NCBI GenBank assembly: GCA_016987375.1
Contig: PJRA01000361.1
Coordinates: 69,567-133,566, forward strand
Origin: Brachionus koreanus
Lineage: Eukaryota > Rotifera > Eurotatoria > Ploima > Brachionidae
Direction: 5' to 3'
Length of the DNA stretch: 64,000 nucleotides
Positions 24,810 through 37,959 of the stretch are shown here, one piece after another. The position numbers were made by a program, and so were the translations under genes. Each line of letters starts with the position of its first letter. Position 1 is the first letter of the stretch. The notes under the pieces were generated by a model. That model was not told the DNA's origin and did not search any database. It worked only from the letters and a program-made list of their open reading frames with translations.

Positions 24810-24887
24810 TTTTGAAATTTCATTTCATAAATTTGCATTTAAAATTTATTTAACATATATTCAATTTTTTGAATTTTGATAAAAAAA
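24810..24887. promoter_or_regulatory. Compact bidirectional promoter between ULK3 and FOCAD
   Basis: Only 78 bp separate the two divergent start codons. Both 5' UTRs and any shared promoter must fit here or overlap the coding sequence. No TATA box is clear in this AT-rich stretch. The inference rests on spacing alone. Confidence 0.55.
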
Positions 24888-27800
24888 ATGGAATCTTTAC
24901 CAAGTAGTAGATTGGTTGAAGTGTGCAATAAGATTATATCGGGCAATGTTCTAGTGCAATTTCAGTCACTGGCGCGAGCCAACGCAATCATCTCTGACTT
25001 GGCTTCTAATGAAGTAGAAAAGAAGCGCACTGTTCTCAAGCTAATTGACTCTCTGCGATTGATCAAGTCAAAAAACTGTTGTTTATCTCTTCTTAAAATT
25101 TTACTCAAACATGCCAAAGAGTCCACAATTGACCATAAGCTATTGATAAACACCTTTTTGGGTCTTATTAATTCCAAAGCTGAAAAGTACATTTTTTTTT
25201 GGATTAATTAAACAATTAGTAAATTAATTTTTAGTTGGTCCTATTGCTTGGAGATAATAAGTGAATTATTAATTCATTTTAAAACTGAAGCTGTTGAATA
25301 TTCAATGCGAAACCCGACCCATCCGTTTGTAGATGTGCTCAGAAACTCGAATGAATCTGATTACACAAGTCGTCTAATTTATGAGCAAATAGACTCTATT
25401 CTAGAAGATAAAAGGTAGTCTAGAAAACTAAAAACAAAAAAAATAGGATTTTTTTTTTTAAAATTTTAGAATTGATCTCAATCAAGCATATGAAATTTTA
25501 AGACCAGTTTTTATCTATATCTTTATGGAGACTAACCATTTTAAACATGTGATCGCCAGTTTACTGATAAAAAAAATTGAGAAAAAATTTGATAGTTGTT
25601 TATTGGACTTGGTAAATCTTTATTTTAAGTCATTGAAGGTATTTTTCGATTTTGCTTAGAATAGATTTAATTTTTGACTAGAAAATAGATTATAAAGATG
25701 TGATTTTGTACGAATCAATACATCAGCTAATCAAACTTTATTCAATTAATGAAAATATTAGAACCAAGATTGACTTAAAAGATTTAGTTTTGTTCACAAT
25801 TGATATGCAGTGTACCGTCTTTTGTAATTTAACTAGCTACTGGAAGGCATTAAATGATCTATTTGCACAAAATAAAAATGTTTATTTCATAATTGATTAT
25901 CTGATATTTATTTATTTAATTTTTCTAAAGATAATTGATGATCAATTGATGGAAATTTTAGCTGCCAATTTGTCTAAAATTAGTTTTAATGACTTGGAGT
26001 CATTTTTGCATTTGGGTAAAGGCTTTTTCTCATATAATTATTTCTTATTCTTAACAAAATAACAAAAAAAGAGAAAAATTTAAAATTAAAATAATTAAAA
26101 TTTTTATTTTTTTTACAAGTTGAAACATGTGTTAGCAATTATGATGGACAATTGAATATATTTTTTCCAAGTCTGTTTTTGAACGTTTTGGCTCTTGGTC
26201 ATGTAGAATCAATTGACTCTATAAATTCGTGTCGTATTTTAATCACAAATTTGATATCAAAAATTGAAAAAAAACAAAGAAATTATCAAAATATTGAATT
26301 GAAATCTGGTAGTGATATTTTTAATTTGGCCGAATATGAAGAGCACAATGATACTGACCAAGATATAAACCAAAGTGTAAACATGCAATTATTTAACAAA
26401 TTATGCTGCAAATTTTTGTCTGAAGACAGCAACTATGAATTAATTGGTCAGGTTTATCAAAAATTGGTATCCAAATGGCCTCATTTGGTAAACTAAATAT
26501 TTAAAATACAAAATTTATTTTTCTATATTTTTAAAATTAAGTATCCAACAATTTATAGTTTATTCATTTATAAAATCAAAACATCCCAAAATTGTGATAT
26601 AATCGGATATTTATTAGACTCAATGACCAATTTAATAACTCCTAAAGTAATTTTTCTTCTTAAAAAGATATAAATTCGAATTAAAATAACTTTATTAAAA
26701 AAACAATAAACTTGGTTAAAGTAATTAATTATTCGGATTTTTAATATAAATAGCTAAAAGAATTAGTTAATAAGCTTTTATAAATTGATTAATATGTTTC
26801 ATTTTGTTGAAGTTCCAAAGGTTTTCTTAATTTGGCAGATCAGCTTCTTTTGTGCTTACGATCTAATGGTACAGCTTTTGCTTTTATCAGTATGCTGACA
26901 TATTTTAGCCATACAGTTAATTATTACATTTATGGTGTTTCAGTAAAGAAACGCATGTAAATTCGGCTAGTTTGCACCTGTTATTTTTATTTGCATCATT
27001 AGAAAAAAAATTTTTCCATAAACTTATATTATTAATCTTCTTTAATAGTTATCTACCTCTTGCATTGTTATTTTCTAGTAATATGATATTTTTTATTTTT
27101 TCATATGATTAAGTAACACATTCTTAAACCCATTTAATTACAGGACATTATTAAATATTTTATTTTTTTTAAAACAGGTTGACATAAGCTTATGCTTGAA
27201 CACTTTTCGTAGTTTAATGTCCTCATCAAATGGTGAAAATTTGATCGTAAAACTAATTTGTATGAAACAATTAACCAAATTGTGTATTATGAAATATGAC
27301 TATTTGGTTTATCCTCATCTATCAAATGAACTAGTGTCAATTAATATGCTACAATTGGCCGAAAATGAGCGCCTCGAAGTATTGTACATGAAGGCATACT
27401 GTATCAACAAGATTATTCGACACCGACCAGACTATTATGCCCAAGAACTTTTGGCTACTATTTCTAGTCTATTAAATCAATGTGTTAATCAAAACGATCA
27501 AGGAGTTTGTGCAATACTGTTAGACACTATTAGCTATTTGTGTGAAACTGAAGTTGTGGACATGATGTCCACTTGGACTGCTCTTTTGCCTCAATTTAAG
27601 TCAGAGAAAAGACTTTTAGCTCTTAATGCTTTTTGTCGATTCATGTCTGTTGCTGCAAAGTTAAAGCATTTAGAAAGCGAGAATGAAGTGACCTTAAAAT
27701 TAACTATTAATTTTAATAAATTTTTTTTTATTTTTTGCTAGAATTCATTTTATTTTAAAATGATGCACAATTTGTGGACTATGGCTGATCCGGTTCAAAA

Positions 27801-30800
27801 TTCTAATGAAAAAAAGTGGTTTATAATTAGCAATGCACTAAAAGAACTAAGCAAATTCGATAAGTCTGCTTTTAAATGTTCACTATTGCCTCATTTTGTA
27901 ATAAATAAGACGAAATTTATTTTATTAAAAATAATTTTATTTTTTTAAAGGTTCAACAAAATTTAAAAGAACGAAATAAAAAACTATTTGATTTGGAAGA
28001 AAATAAAGAAAAGTCCATAAACGAGATTTTCCCCAAAATACAATCGCAATGCTACATGGACTATTTTGAATCGCTAGAAATCGAAGCTTATCCAGGCTTG
28101 GCTTGTCTGTTCGAAAGAATACTCTCAAGCGAAATTGACTCCATACCCAGACGGTCAATTTCGTTTGCCAAGGAGAAAATTTTCTCTGAAGATGAACAAC
28201 TGATGTCTAAAAAATATTTTTATGAACACATTAAAAATTATTTGGCCCAAGAATGTCATGTTGATTTAAGTAATCTGCAAGCTGATGAAAATTTAGAAAG
28301 TAATTAATCAATAGAGAAGGATTAAAAAAAAATTAAAAATTTTCTTTCAAGTTGGATATGTTTTGTTTAGTTATGAGCCTCTTGCTGACCGAAATCTTGA
28401 GGGAAAGATTGTCAAAAAGCACATTAAAAGCTACTGGAAAAATTATGAACAAACTCTGGTTTTAATTTTAAAAAAGGTTTTTCTAATCTATTTTTTTTTC
28501 AATAGAATCTTTAAAATTTTATTATTTTTAGGCAAAATTTAATATCAACGAAAACAACTTGGACTATTTTAGCAATCCATTTAATCAATATATTAAAAAA
28601 AGCTACCAGGCCTGTATTCAGGTAAGAACAGAATTAATTTATATTTTTATTTGTCATGCCTTCTTTCATGTTGTTGAAAACATTTTTTTCCAAATATCAT
28701 AATTATTTATTTAGGCATTTAATCTCGAATATACTGGTGAGCTTGGTGAAAATCTTGATAACAATCAGCTGGCTCAAGTAAAAGCCAAATTGGCCAATTT
28801 GTGGAGCATGTATGAATGAATTCAAAATAAAAAAATTTTAGGTTATTTTTTAATTATTTTATTTCAACAAAGCGCTCGTGATAAACATCTAGAAATTTTG
28901 ACTGAATGTTTTAATGAGAGAACGCATGAGCCAAGCGCTGATGCTTTCACAATTGTTCTTAACAGTCTAGTAATAGCATCAATGGAGCATGTTATGAAAA
29001 ATCATGGTACAGACGAGGAAGTCCTGTTCAATCAGCGCAAATGGCTTGAGAATCTGGTAGATTTTGTACTCAATATAAACGAAAACAAAACAGCCACCGA
29101 GTCAGAATATGTTACAATGTTCAGCTACAAAAAATCTCATTCTGTAGAAGCACTAAAATTTCTCTTCCAAATATACAAAAAATCCACACTATTAAACTGG
29201 TTTATGGCTAATGCAATGCCATTTTGTGTTAGAATAAAAATAAACTCATTTCTCATTAAATACATAGATCGTATTCAAATGGAAAGTATTAATCAAAAAA
29301 ATCTAAAATCCCATGACATTATTTCACTAAGTGTTTACATAAAAAATTTGATCTATTTAGAAAGAGATTTTCGAATTGAACAAAATGAAAAAATAAACCA
29401 TCATTTTTCAACTATTCTTGAAAAATTCAAAAATCAACTGGAAAATGAGCCTCAAATTGTTGAGTCCTATTTGAATTTGTTTGTACAATGTTTGTCCGCA
29501 TTGTATCACCAAGAATCGATTTATTATGATGATAGTAATATTTTGCTGAGCTTAATTCAAATTTTAAACGATAAGAAAAACTCAATTTTTTATGATGTAC
29601 ATAAAAACGCCATATTGACAATGGTCAATTTAAATTGTCTGGCCTACAGAGCAAATTTAATCAAAAATGAACAAATTGTTGATATATACGAAATATTACA
29701 AAGAGTAAAAAAATTAATGTTTTTTTTTTAATTTGTTATAATTTTTATTAATTTAAAAAGGAATCAAGATTTAATGAGTTATTAGCTATTTATTGCAGAT
29801 TTTTAGTCTCATATGGCTACTATGAATCAGCCGAATGGATTGAGAAAGCATTTGTTAAATGGTCTAAATATTATGCCGACTATAAATTGGTATTTTTATA
29901 TTTTATTTTAAATTGAAAACAAAAAAAAAAACAATTTTTATTTTACACTAGAAGACTTAAATTTTTTTTTATCGTCAAAATCCGAAAAGTAAAAAGAACT
30001 TTTTTTTTTTAAATTACAAAAAAAGTTTTTTTATTTATTTGTTTGATTATTGATACATATCTTATTTGACATGCTTTCTTTGTTTCAGAATTTTTTAGTT
30101 GAATTTGAAGTTGTATATTCTTGAGACAGAAGTTTTCATGTTACTAGATGTTATTAGATTTAGATTCATCAGTGAGCTCAAAAAGTTCTTCTACCAGTTG
30201 AATAAAAAACTTTATTCTAAGCAACTTTGAAGTGGTCTCATATTTAGAATGTAAAAAAAAATATGAAGTGAAAACGTTTAAGAGCCTGAAGTTAAGATTT
30301 TTTTTAGACATTTTAATCATTTAGAATTTATGTTAATAAATTAAAATTCAGAATTAGTTCAATTCAAGCTGCAAACCACTATAAAATGCATGACAGGTCA
30401 AAAAAATTATCTCCCAAAAAATTCTTAAATTATTTTTTCGCACAACAAAAAATATTCATATAATAAAAAAATTAATTTTTCTCTAGACTTTGGAGAGTGA
30501 TTTGGTCGAGCTTGAAAACTGTATCAAAGGAATGCTTGCATTGCTAAGTGGTGTATCAGTTACTTGTTTAAATTTTGATCAAGTAATCAAAAATTTCTTT
30601 TAAAAAAAACAAAAAATTTTTACTAATTTTCTACTAAATAAGGAAACTTTTATGCCTTTAGACTTGGAAAAATTTTTAAAGCCAGAATCAACAATTAAAG
30701 ATTTGATTAAATTTCTTAAGCAAAAAAAAGAGCTTTTGATTGACTTTAAGCCAACTTTGGGCTTTATGATTTATAGATTTGAACAAGCCACATATGCTGA

Positions 30801-32408
30801 AATTTATTCAAGTAAAATTTGAAAAAAAATATATAGCTATTTTATCAATAAATATTTTTAATTTTTCTCTATTGAAGCTCCGAATAATTATGACTATTTG
30901 GACGAGTTTTCACTGCTAAAACATGTGGTAAACGAACTGCTGCGCTTGTCCAAGATTAAAAATCCAACAGCTAAACATCAACAAATATTTGAATTTTTTT
31001 TCAATTTACTTCTTGACAGTTGTTTGCATTCGAACGCCAAAATTCTTCCGCCTTTAAACTGGTACTACTTTATGACCTCAATGATCAAAAGCAGATTTGG
31101 CACTCAACTCGAGTCCAAAATGATAAAATTAACTCTTATGCAGCTAAAAAATCTCAACTCAGCATATTCTTTGATTAAAAATTTTTTGGTTGACACCCAC
31201 TCTTTCTATCAATTTAAAGTAAACTAATCTAGATGCTTTGGATTAATTATTTTCGATTTTTTAAAAGAATGAGACTCAAATGGTTGTATTGGAAAATTTA
31301 TTGGACATTTTCGACCGATTTAATCTGACCCTGACAAAAAAATTCATCTCAAAATTAAAGCTATTTTTGGACCAAAGGTCAAGCAATAGATCTGAGTTTA
31401 TAGCGTATATTAGGGCCATTTTAACAAGCCAGTTTAACTATATAAAAAGAAGCAAGGGTGGTTCGAATGAAGTCCTAAGAGAAGTGGTCAATTTTTTTCT
31501 AGTTTTAACCAAAACCTACTATTTTAATCCGAATTTAAATGAAGAAAAGCAAATACTCGACATTATTGTTTGCATAATTGAAACACTTGAGGACAACGAT
31601 TTAATTAAACATGTCATACAATTTGAACAAAGTTTGGATGAAAAATTTTTGATGAATTTTTATATTAGATCTAAACTTGTCGTTGGTCAATATCAACCAT
31701 TTGTTTTAATAAATGACTCTATTAATATAATAGTTGAATACATGAGGTAATTGTTAATTTGAATATTTTTTGACATATAGGCAAATTGTGAAAAAATTAA
31801 AAGCTCATAAAAAATCTTTATTTTTTTTTTAATTGAAAAAAAATTGTCCTTAAATTTCAAATAAATGAAATATTTTAATTTTTAGTTTAATCGGTGATCA
31901 GTTTAGAGAAAGATTTTTAAAGTTAATGGGCGAATTTTTGCTTGACATAGGCTTCAAAGTGAATGGCTTTCAAAAAGATTTGCACACCGATGTAAAGCAA
32001 GTAAGTCTGATGAACAGTTCTCTAAATTGGCTAATGGAATTTACGAACATGGTAAAAAATAGCGACAAAAATTACCAATTTTTGCTGACAATATTCTCAG
32101 TGATTATCTACTCATGGTCATTAAAAGCCATCGACTTGTATGACAGGAATATCCATTGGCACAATAGTCCGACAATGATCCACAGTTTTGATGAAAATCT
32201 TAAAAATTTTATACAAAAAAAATTTTGGAAACAAATCAGCTCAAAGCTAATCGACTGGCTAATAAACATTTTACTAAATAAGAAAATTGAAGAAAAAGTT
32301 TTTCATTCAATGTCTAAATCTTTGATGACTTTGTTCAAGCAAAATCTTATCGAGCAAAATATATGGTTTAAATACGAGTCTTTACTAGAAAACAAAATTT
32401 TATCTTAA
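24888..32408 (+). CDS. FOCAD: Focadhesin homologue
   Basis: Nineteen exons join in phase: 24888-25186, 25235-25414, 25470-25638, 25682-26015, 26120-26487, 26542-26646, 27178-27687, 27742-27897, 27951-28299, 28352-28476, 28532-28621, 28715-28809, 28873-29704, 29761-29889, 30487-30582, 30643-30811, 30878-31218, 31268-31746, 31886-32408. The product is about 1782 residues, close to the roughly 1800 of vertebrate focadhesin, and is almost entirely alpha-helical, HEAT/ARM-like. The best recognisable block is LCETEVVDMMSTWTALLPQF in exon 7, which matches the family's LCEAEVVD..STW segment, followed by LWTMADPVQ. Focadhesin is a large helical scaffold described at focal adhesions/microtubules and as a stabiliser of the cytoplasmic SKI mRNA-surveillance complex. 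A 51-nt, stop-free, intron-like segment (25880-25930) lies in exon 4 and may be spliced out. The call relies on total length and a few conserved blocks. Confidence 0.82.
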
Positions 32409-32596
32409 TAATTTTTTTTTGTTTTTAATTTATCTTTATTCTAATTTTAAAGATTTAAATAATAAATTCTCACAAAAATAAAAACTACTTTTGTATAGAA
32501 ATACTTAAGTCATAAATTAGAGTCGTGTATTCATATTTTTCAAGTATTTAGAATTTATAAAATTTGTTTTTTATTTTTAATTATGAAATAATAAAA

Positions 32597-35500
32597 ATGA
32601 GTGAAAGTGTATCTGAAAAGTTGATGATTCAATCCGAGCTTCAAGCTCTAAGCCGAAAAATTGATCAATATTTCAGCCAAAAAAGAGTTCAATCGCCAAA
32701 AGATGCAGACAAAACTGAACTCAACATGACCACCAAAGCCTACTCTACAGAAAACACAAAGGGATGTCTGCCTGAGCGCATATTTATCAAGCGAAACTCT
32801 CTCCTGACTGAAATGTTCAAACATAATCACATACGAACTATTCGACACATATTCATATCTATTATGATAATTCTAGCTCTACAAGTATTTGTCACTGATT
32901 TAGTCGAGAACGGAAAGTAAAACACAAAGAAATTTTTATTTATTTTTTTCTAATTTTAAGAATTAATAATTTTAAAAGCATTGATTTAAATTTTCAACTA
33001 ATACGATGGGCTTTTGATAAATTTCAAGTAGTTTGCTATACATGGCTATACATGATGGTATCTTCTTCATGCCTTGTGTATTATTGCTTTCACTTCTGGT
33101 CAAATGATAGAATAAAACATTTCTCCAATGATACTAATAATTTATGTAATTAGAGCCAATATATGGTCAAAAGTTTTTTTCTTAGACATTTTATTTTAAG
33201 TTAAATATGACATCTTATGGTTGACATTGTATTGCTTATACTTGACTGCTTTTATTGTTCTGCCATGCTATGTAGTCATCGTAAACATGCTTCCAGTAGC
33301 GTCAGCTTTCATTATTCTAATAGAGCAAGTAAATAATCCACTTGAATTTTTTATTATTAGATTAAGATTTTTTATTTTTTTAATGATTTCAAAATTAGAA
33401 AGATTTTTAAAAAAACCAAATTTTTTTTATTTTTTCAAAAATTATGAGCATAAAATTTTAAAAATAATTTAAAAAAATATGTAAGTACTAATCATGTGTT
33501 CATTTTTATCATTTAAATTTGTATTATTTAAGCAAGCACTTTATTTTCGAACTTTGAATCTAAGAAGATAAGTTATTTATAAATATAAAATTATTGATAA
33601 AAAAAATTGATAAAAAGATTTTAAAAAAAAGAGCATTTAATTGCTAATTTTGACAAACTTTTAGATTTTTTTTTTGACCCAATCTAATTCATTTTGTTGA
33701 TAAGATCCTAAAATTTATGCTATTTTAGTCTTGTATTAGTCCTTGATTTTCACAAATTTTATCTTTTAATAACTAAAGTATTACAAAAACTTTTTTTTTC
33801 AAAATTAGAAAAACGAAAAAAAAATTATTCAAAAAAAAAAATTTTTTTTGAATTTTTTCTTTTTCTTACATCTTAAAACATTTTGGCTTTTTTTCAATTA
33901 ATCGAAAAAATAAACTTTTAATGAAAAATAAAAAAATACTCTTTGGCCATCTACTAGTGCCTAGTTCGGTTCTTCTCATGTACATATACATAGCTTTTGT
34001 AGCCAAAAACATGACAATACCCTTTTTCAACAAGCTCTTCTTTAGTAAAATTCCATCCTCTTAAAAAATGAGAGAAAAATCTGGGCTATATAATCTGAAT
34101 GAGCAAGAAGTTTGATTCCAGCTCTTTCTACTTTTAAATTAAATTTAAATTTTACTGCCTTTTGGAAATTAAAACAAACACACATCACCTTTTTATCATA
34201 GTATCATTTTTTCACGACTGACTGGACTAGTAGATCCGCTTCTCATATAATGATTGTTTGAAAAATCAGGGAGTTCATCTAGGGACTTTTTTTATCTACT
34301 TTCCACCAAATTTAAATTTGAATATCGAAATCTGTTAAATCATAAAGAACAAATCGGCAATGTTTGTAAGCTTTGTATTGTATTATATTGAGGTGAAAAC
34401 TTTTTTAAATTAAATAATCAAAGAGTTAAGAAGAGTATTCAGTTTTGTTTATTTTATTTTATCAAATAATGTGATTTTAAGTTTTAGAATTGCAAAGATG
34501 CAAAAGAATAAAATATCCAAAATTTTAAAAAACGCCAAATTTTATGACCCAACATAATAAAACATTTAAAACTTTTTATTAAAGAAAAAAATATTTTCAT
34601 ATTCAACTCTAGATCATTATGAGCATTTTAATTATTTTCTTCTTTTTAAAATTAAAAAAAAATTTTTTTGAATTAATTAATAAAAGCTTAACTTAATACT
34701 AAAAAAATCGCCAACAATTCTGGTTTATGTCAAAAAGTGAATAATTTTTTGTAGCTTAGATTGCTGATGAAAACACATGCATTTGTTAGATCAAACGCCA
34801 GTAGAGCCTTAGAAAATGGAAGAAAAAAAATTGAGGCTTTAAATATCAGACGACATAAGAAGACGAATTCTTTGACGCTCGACAACTATAACGACTCATC
34901 CAGTGACGACGAAGAGCTGATAAGAAGAAAAAATAAAAACGATAATAAAATATGCCCTGATTTTAGTTGCTATCTCTATTTTTTGTTTGCGCCAACTCTA
35001 GTCTATCGAGATGAATATCCGCGCAATTCTCGCATTAGATGGAACAATGTTTTTTCAAATTTTGCCCAAGTCATCGGCGCCATTCTTTACACCCATTACA
35101 TTTTTTCAAGATTTTGTATACCCGTCTTCAAACACTTCAACACTGATTCAGTCACTCTTAAAGTTTTTATACAATCTATTTTAAATTGTACCTTACCGGG
35201 AACTTTGCTTCTCTTGGTAGGCTTTTTCGCTTTTCTTCACTGTTGGCTGAATGCCTGGGCCGAAATGCTTCGTTTCTCAGACCGTCTATTCTACAAAGTA
35301 AATTTAGAAATTTAAATTTTTTTTTCCATTTGACACAATTTAATTTAAATAAATCAAGGACTGGTGGAATTCCAGCAATTTTTCAAACTATTACAGGACA
35401 GTAATTATTTTTTAGTTTTTATTTTACAATTGAATAAATTTAATTTTAAGTGGAATGTTGTTGTTCACGATTGGCTTTATACTTATGTCTACAGAGATCT

Positions 35501-36240
35501 TTTTTACGTAAGTAATTTTGATAAAACTAAATATTTAAAATGAATTCCTGGATGCTCGAAATATTTTGTTAATTTAACAGGAAATCTTTTTTAAAGTTAT
35601 TAAAAGGAAATTTACATTAAAAACTTTCTAAATAAAATTTTTCAAACTTTATTAAATTTAACTTTGGCTAGAATTAATTTTTGTTCACTTTTTAAAAGCT
35701 TTTGGGCAGCAAACAAAAAACACTGTGCCAATTTGGAATATTTTTCATTAGTGCTGTGTTTCATGAATATGTGCTAGCGTTTGGCTTTGGATTCTTTTAT
35801 CCATTGCTCTTCATTCAGTTCGGAGCTATCGGCTGTAAAATTATGCAATAAAAAAAATTCAAAATTTTAATTTTAAATTTAAGTTCTTTGTTTCTTTATT
35901 AAATCAAGCAAAAACAACAATTTTATGAATTTAATTTTGGTAAGAGAAAAACTTAATCAAGCAAAAAAAATCTTATTTTAAAATATTCAAGTGGATGGGA
36001 CTTTTGATCGGTCTGGGTGGACTGATGTGTTTGTATAGCATGGAATGGTATGCCAGACAAAATTGTCCTCCTTCATCAGTAAAAAAATTTTAATATTTAT
36101 AAAATTGCTACTTTTTTATAAAATTGAACTTAAAGGACTCAAAAATTTTGGACATCTTGCTTCCTAGATCATTTACATGTGGAATGAACAATTTTCAAAA
36201 TAAAAGTTTTAAATATGACCAAATTAAAAATGAATTTTAA
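32597..36240 (+). CDS. SOAT1: Sterol O-acyltransferase (ACAT), MBOAT family
   Basis: Ten exons join in phase: 32597-32916, 32979-33145, 33201-33328, 34755-35297, 35359-35400, 35451-35507, 35699-35834, 35884-35939, 35992-36078, 36136-36240; about 546 residues, matching the 520-550 of animal SOATs. Diagnostic stretches are LLMKTHAFVRSNASRALENG, FAPTLVYRDEYPRN, FFAFLHCWLNAWAEMLRF, the FYxDWWN signature (FYK-DWWN spanning the 35298-35358 intron), the membrane-embedded catalytic His in AVFHEYVLAF, and WYARQNCP and PRSFTC near the end. The enzyme esterifies cholesterol or other sterols with fatty acyl-CoA in the ER membrane. Multiple membrane helices are visible throughout. The gene starts 188 bp after FOCAD and is convergent with COMMD7. 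SOAT1 versus SOAT2 cannot be decided for an invertebrate. Confidence 0.94.
34273..34390. repeat. Dispersed degenerate repeat family D, copy 1 (SOAT intron)
   Basis: GTTCATCTAG at 34273-34282, then TTTGAATATCGAAAT and AAATCATAAAGAACAA line up with 49290-49415 at nearly the same spacing, and more weakly with 59836-59935. Similarity may extend upstream to about 34100 (CCAGCTC...CACATCACCTTTTTATCA against 59699-59753). It lies in the 33329-34754 SOAT intron. The element class is not recognised. Confidence 0.45.
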
Positions 36241-36312
36241 AGAATTTAGATTTTTTTTATAAATAATTGATTATAAATAAACTGTGTGTTTGATTGAAAT
36301 TTTTTTTTCTAT

Positions 36313-36929
36313 TTATGACAAATACTCCATTTGTGATTTGGCTTTGTTCATTTCAAGAAGAAATGAATAAAATTGCGATAGAGTAAGCTCCATGAATCGG
36401 CTTTCTATTTTGCCACCTGTATTGTAAACTAGTTTAATTTGTAGGAAAGCTTGACCAAGCTTATCTATATAATTTGTAGATGCAGTGACACCGAATTTCC
36501 ATTCCATGTCGACAAGCTGACTGATCATTAAAGTTTGGGAAAATTTAATCTTCCTCAATTCTTCGGCATACTTCTCCAAAATTGATTTTATTATGGAACA
36601 TTTTGATTCATCTAGACCAAAATTTGACTGAAAATGTTTCACTACTTTTGGTTGATCAGATTGAATCAATTCATTTATTTGCTTGATTAAAAATTTTGTA
36701 ATTATTTTGGAGTCTTTAACTGATTCAATAGTTTTGTTCAAGTCGGTGAGTCGGTCAGAGTTGTACCGATCTGTGAGATACAAAGTGGAAGCTTCGGTCA
36801 AAATTTTAAAATCCTTAAAAATATAATAAGAAATGAAATATTTTAAGTAGAAGAATATTGCTGAATAACTTGATCGGTCGATATTTTGATTAAATCAACA
36901 GCAGACTGTTCAATCGAAGTTTCTGACAT
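36313..36929 (-). CDS. COMMD7: COMM domain-containing protein 7
   Basis: Two exons, 36870-36929 and 36313-36813, join in phase 0 to give 186 residues. The C-terminal COMM domain is clear: QTLMISQLVDMEWKFGV, then a beta-rich stretch and MELTLSQFYSFLLEM, all close to COMMD7 specifically (LIDMEWKFGV and ELTLPQFYSFLHEM are the family forms). The N-terminal half is the helical HN domain. COMMD proteins assemble in the Commander complex with the CCC and Retriever subunits, which recycles endosomal cargo, and have been linked to NF-kappaB control. It is convergent with SOAT, with 72 bp between the stops. It is complete and unremarkable. Confidence 0.94.
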
Positions 36930-37248
36930 TTTGAATTCGAGTTTAAAGTAGATTTTAGAAAAAAATTATATTTTTTATTTTCAATTTAAAGTCATATGAC
37001 TATTTTAATTTTCATAATTATTTATAAACGCATATTTTTCATATCATATGCTTTTTATTAAAAAAAATAACTAAACGACTTAAATTTTTTTTATAGCAAA
37101 TATTTAGTAAATAAAGATTTTAATAAAAGAAAATAACAATTTAATTTAAAAAGCTTGTTAAACAAATTTTATTAAAAATGGCTTGTACACAAATTTGCTT
37201 GATATTTGATTTAATAATTAGAAGGCGAAAATCTTGTAATTTCTAAAA

Positions 37249-37959
37249 ATGAAATGGAATTTATTTTATAGGAATTTATTTTTGTTTGTATTTATAAATT
37301 GTGAGGTCAAGAAAATAACCAATGTATTTAAAATAATAAAAAGTAAAGGAAACTTAGAGTATTTTGAAAAGGAGAATAATGAGAATATCACATTAAAACA
37401 ACTAAAAACCAATAATAGAATATTTTGTTCATCAGAATGTTCAATAACCACGAATTGCACATATATAGTTTTAGCTGAAGGAAAATGTTTATTATATAAA
37501 AATATTTATGAAGATAAAAATTTATTGAAAAAAGATAATATTACAATTGGGTTAAAAGTTGAAAAAAGCATAACTGATAATAAGGAGATAAAATGTGAGA
37601 TTATTGTTGAAAAATAATTGATATATCAATTTTTTTATTAAATAGCCAACAAAACCATTAAAAAAACATCAAATAGTAATTATTTAGCTAGTGGTTCAAA
37701 GGATGATACAATAAAAATATGGAATATGACTGATGGAACCCTTAGAATGACACTAACAGATCATAATGAAGAAATAACAGCTTTGATTTTGTTGTCAAAC
37801 GGTGATTTAGCTAGTGGTTCAAAGGATGATACAATAAAAATATGGAATATGACTGATGGAACCCTTAGAATGACACTAACAGATCATAATGAAGAAATAA
37901 CAGCTTTGATTTTGTTGTCAATTATTCTAATTTTAGGAATTTTTATTTTTTTTATATGA
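37249..37959 (+). CDS. Secreted PAN/apple-like protein with two identical WD40 repeats
   Basis: Exon 1 (37249-37594) has an ATG, a hydrophobic leader (FYRNLFLFVFINC) and a cysteine motif FCSSECSITTNCTYIVLAEG with a later KCLLY, very like the apple-like part of the 11307 gene. A 51-nt intron with a GTGAGA donor leads in phase 1 to exon 2 (37646-37959). Exon 2 encodes two WD40-type repeats (LASGSKDDTIKIWNMTDGT ... DHNEEITALILLS), then a hydrophobic tail and stop; about 219 residues in total. The two repeats are identical at DNA level. Two blades cannot close a beta-propeller alone, so the gene is either truncated, a collapsed longer array, or works by oligomerising. WD40 repeats behind a signal peptide are unusual. 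Function unknown. Confidence 0.6.
37682..37921 (+). repeat. Exact tandem duplication, 123-bp period (one WD40 repeat)
   Basis: Bases 37682-37798 and 37805-37921 are identical over 117 bp. The 123-bp offset equals 41 codons, one WD40 repeat, so the duplication keeps the frame. Confidence 0.92.
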
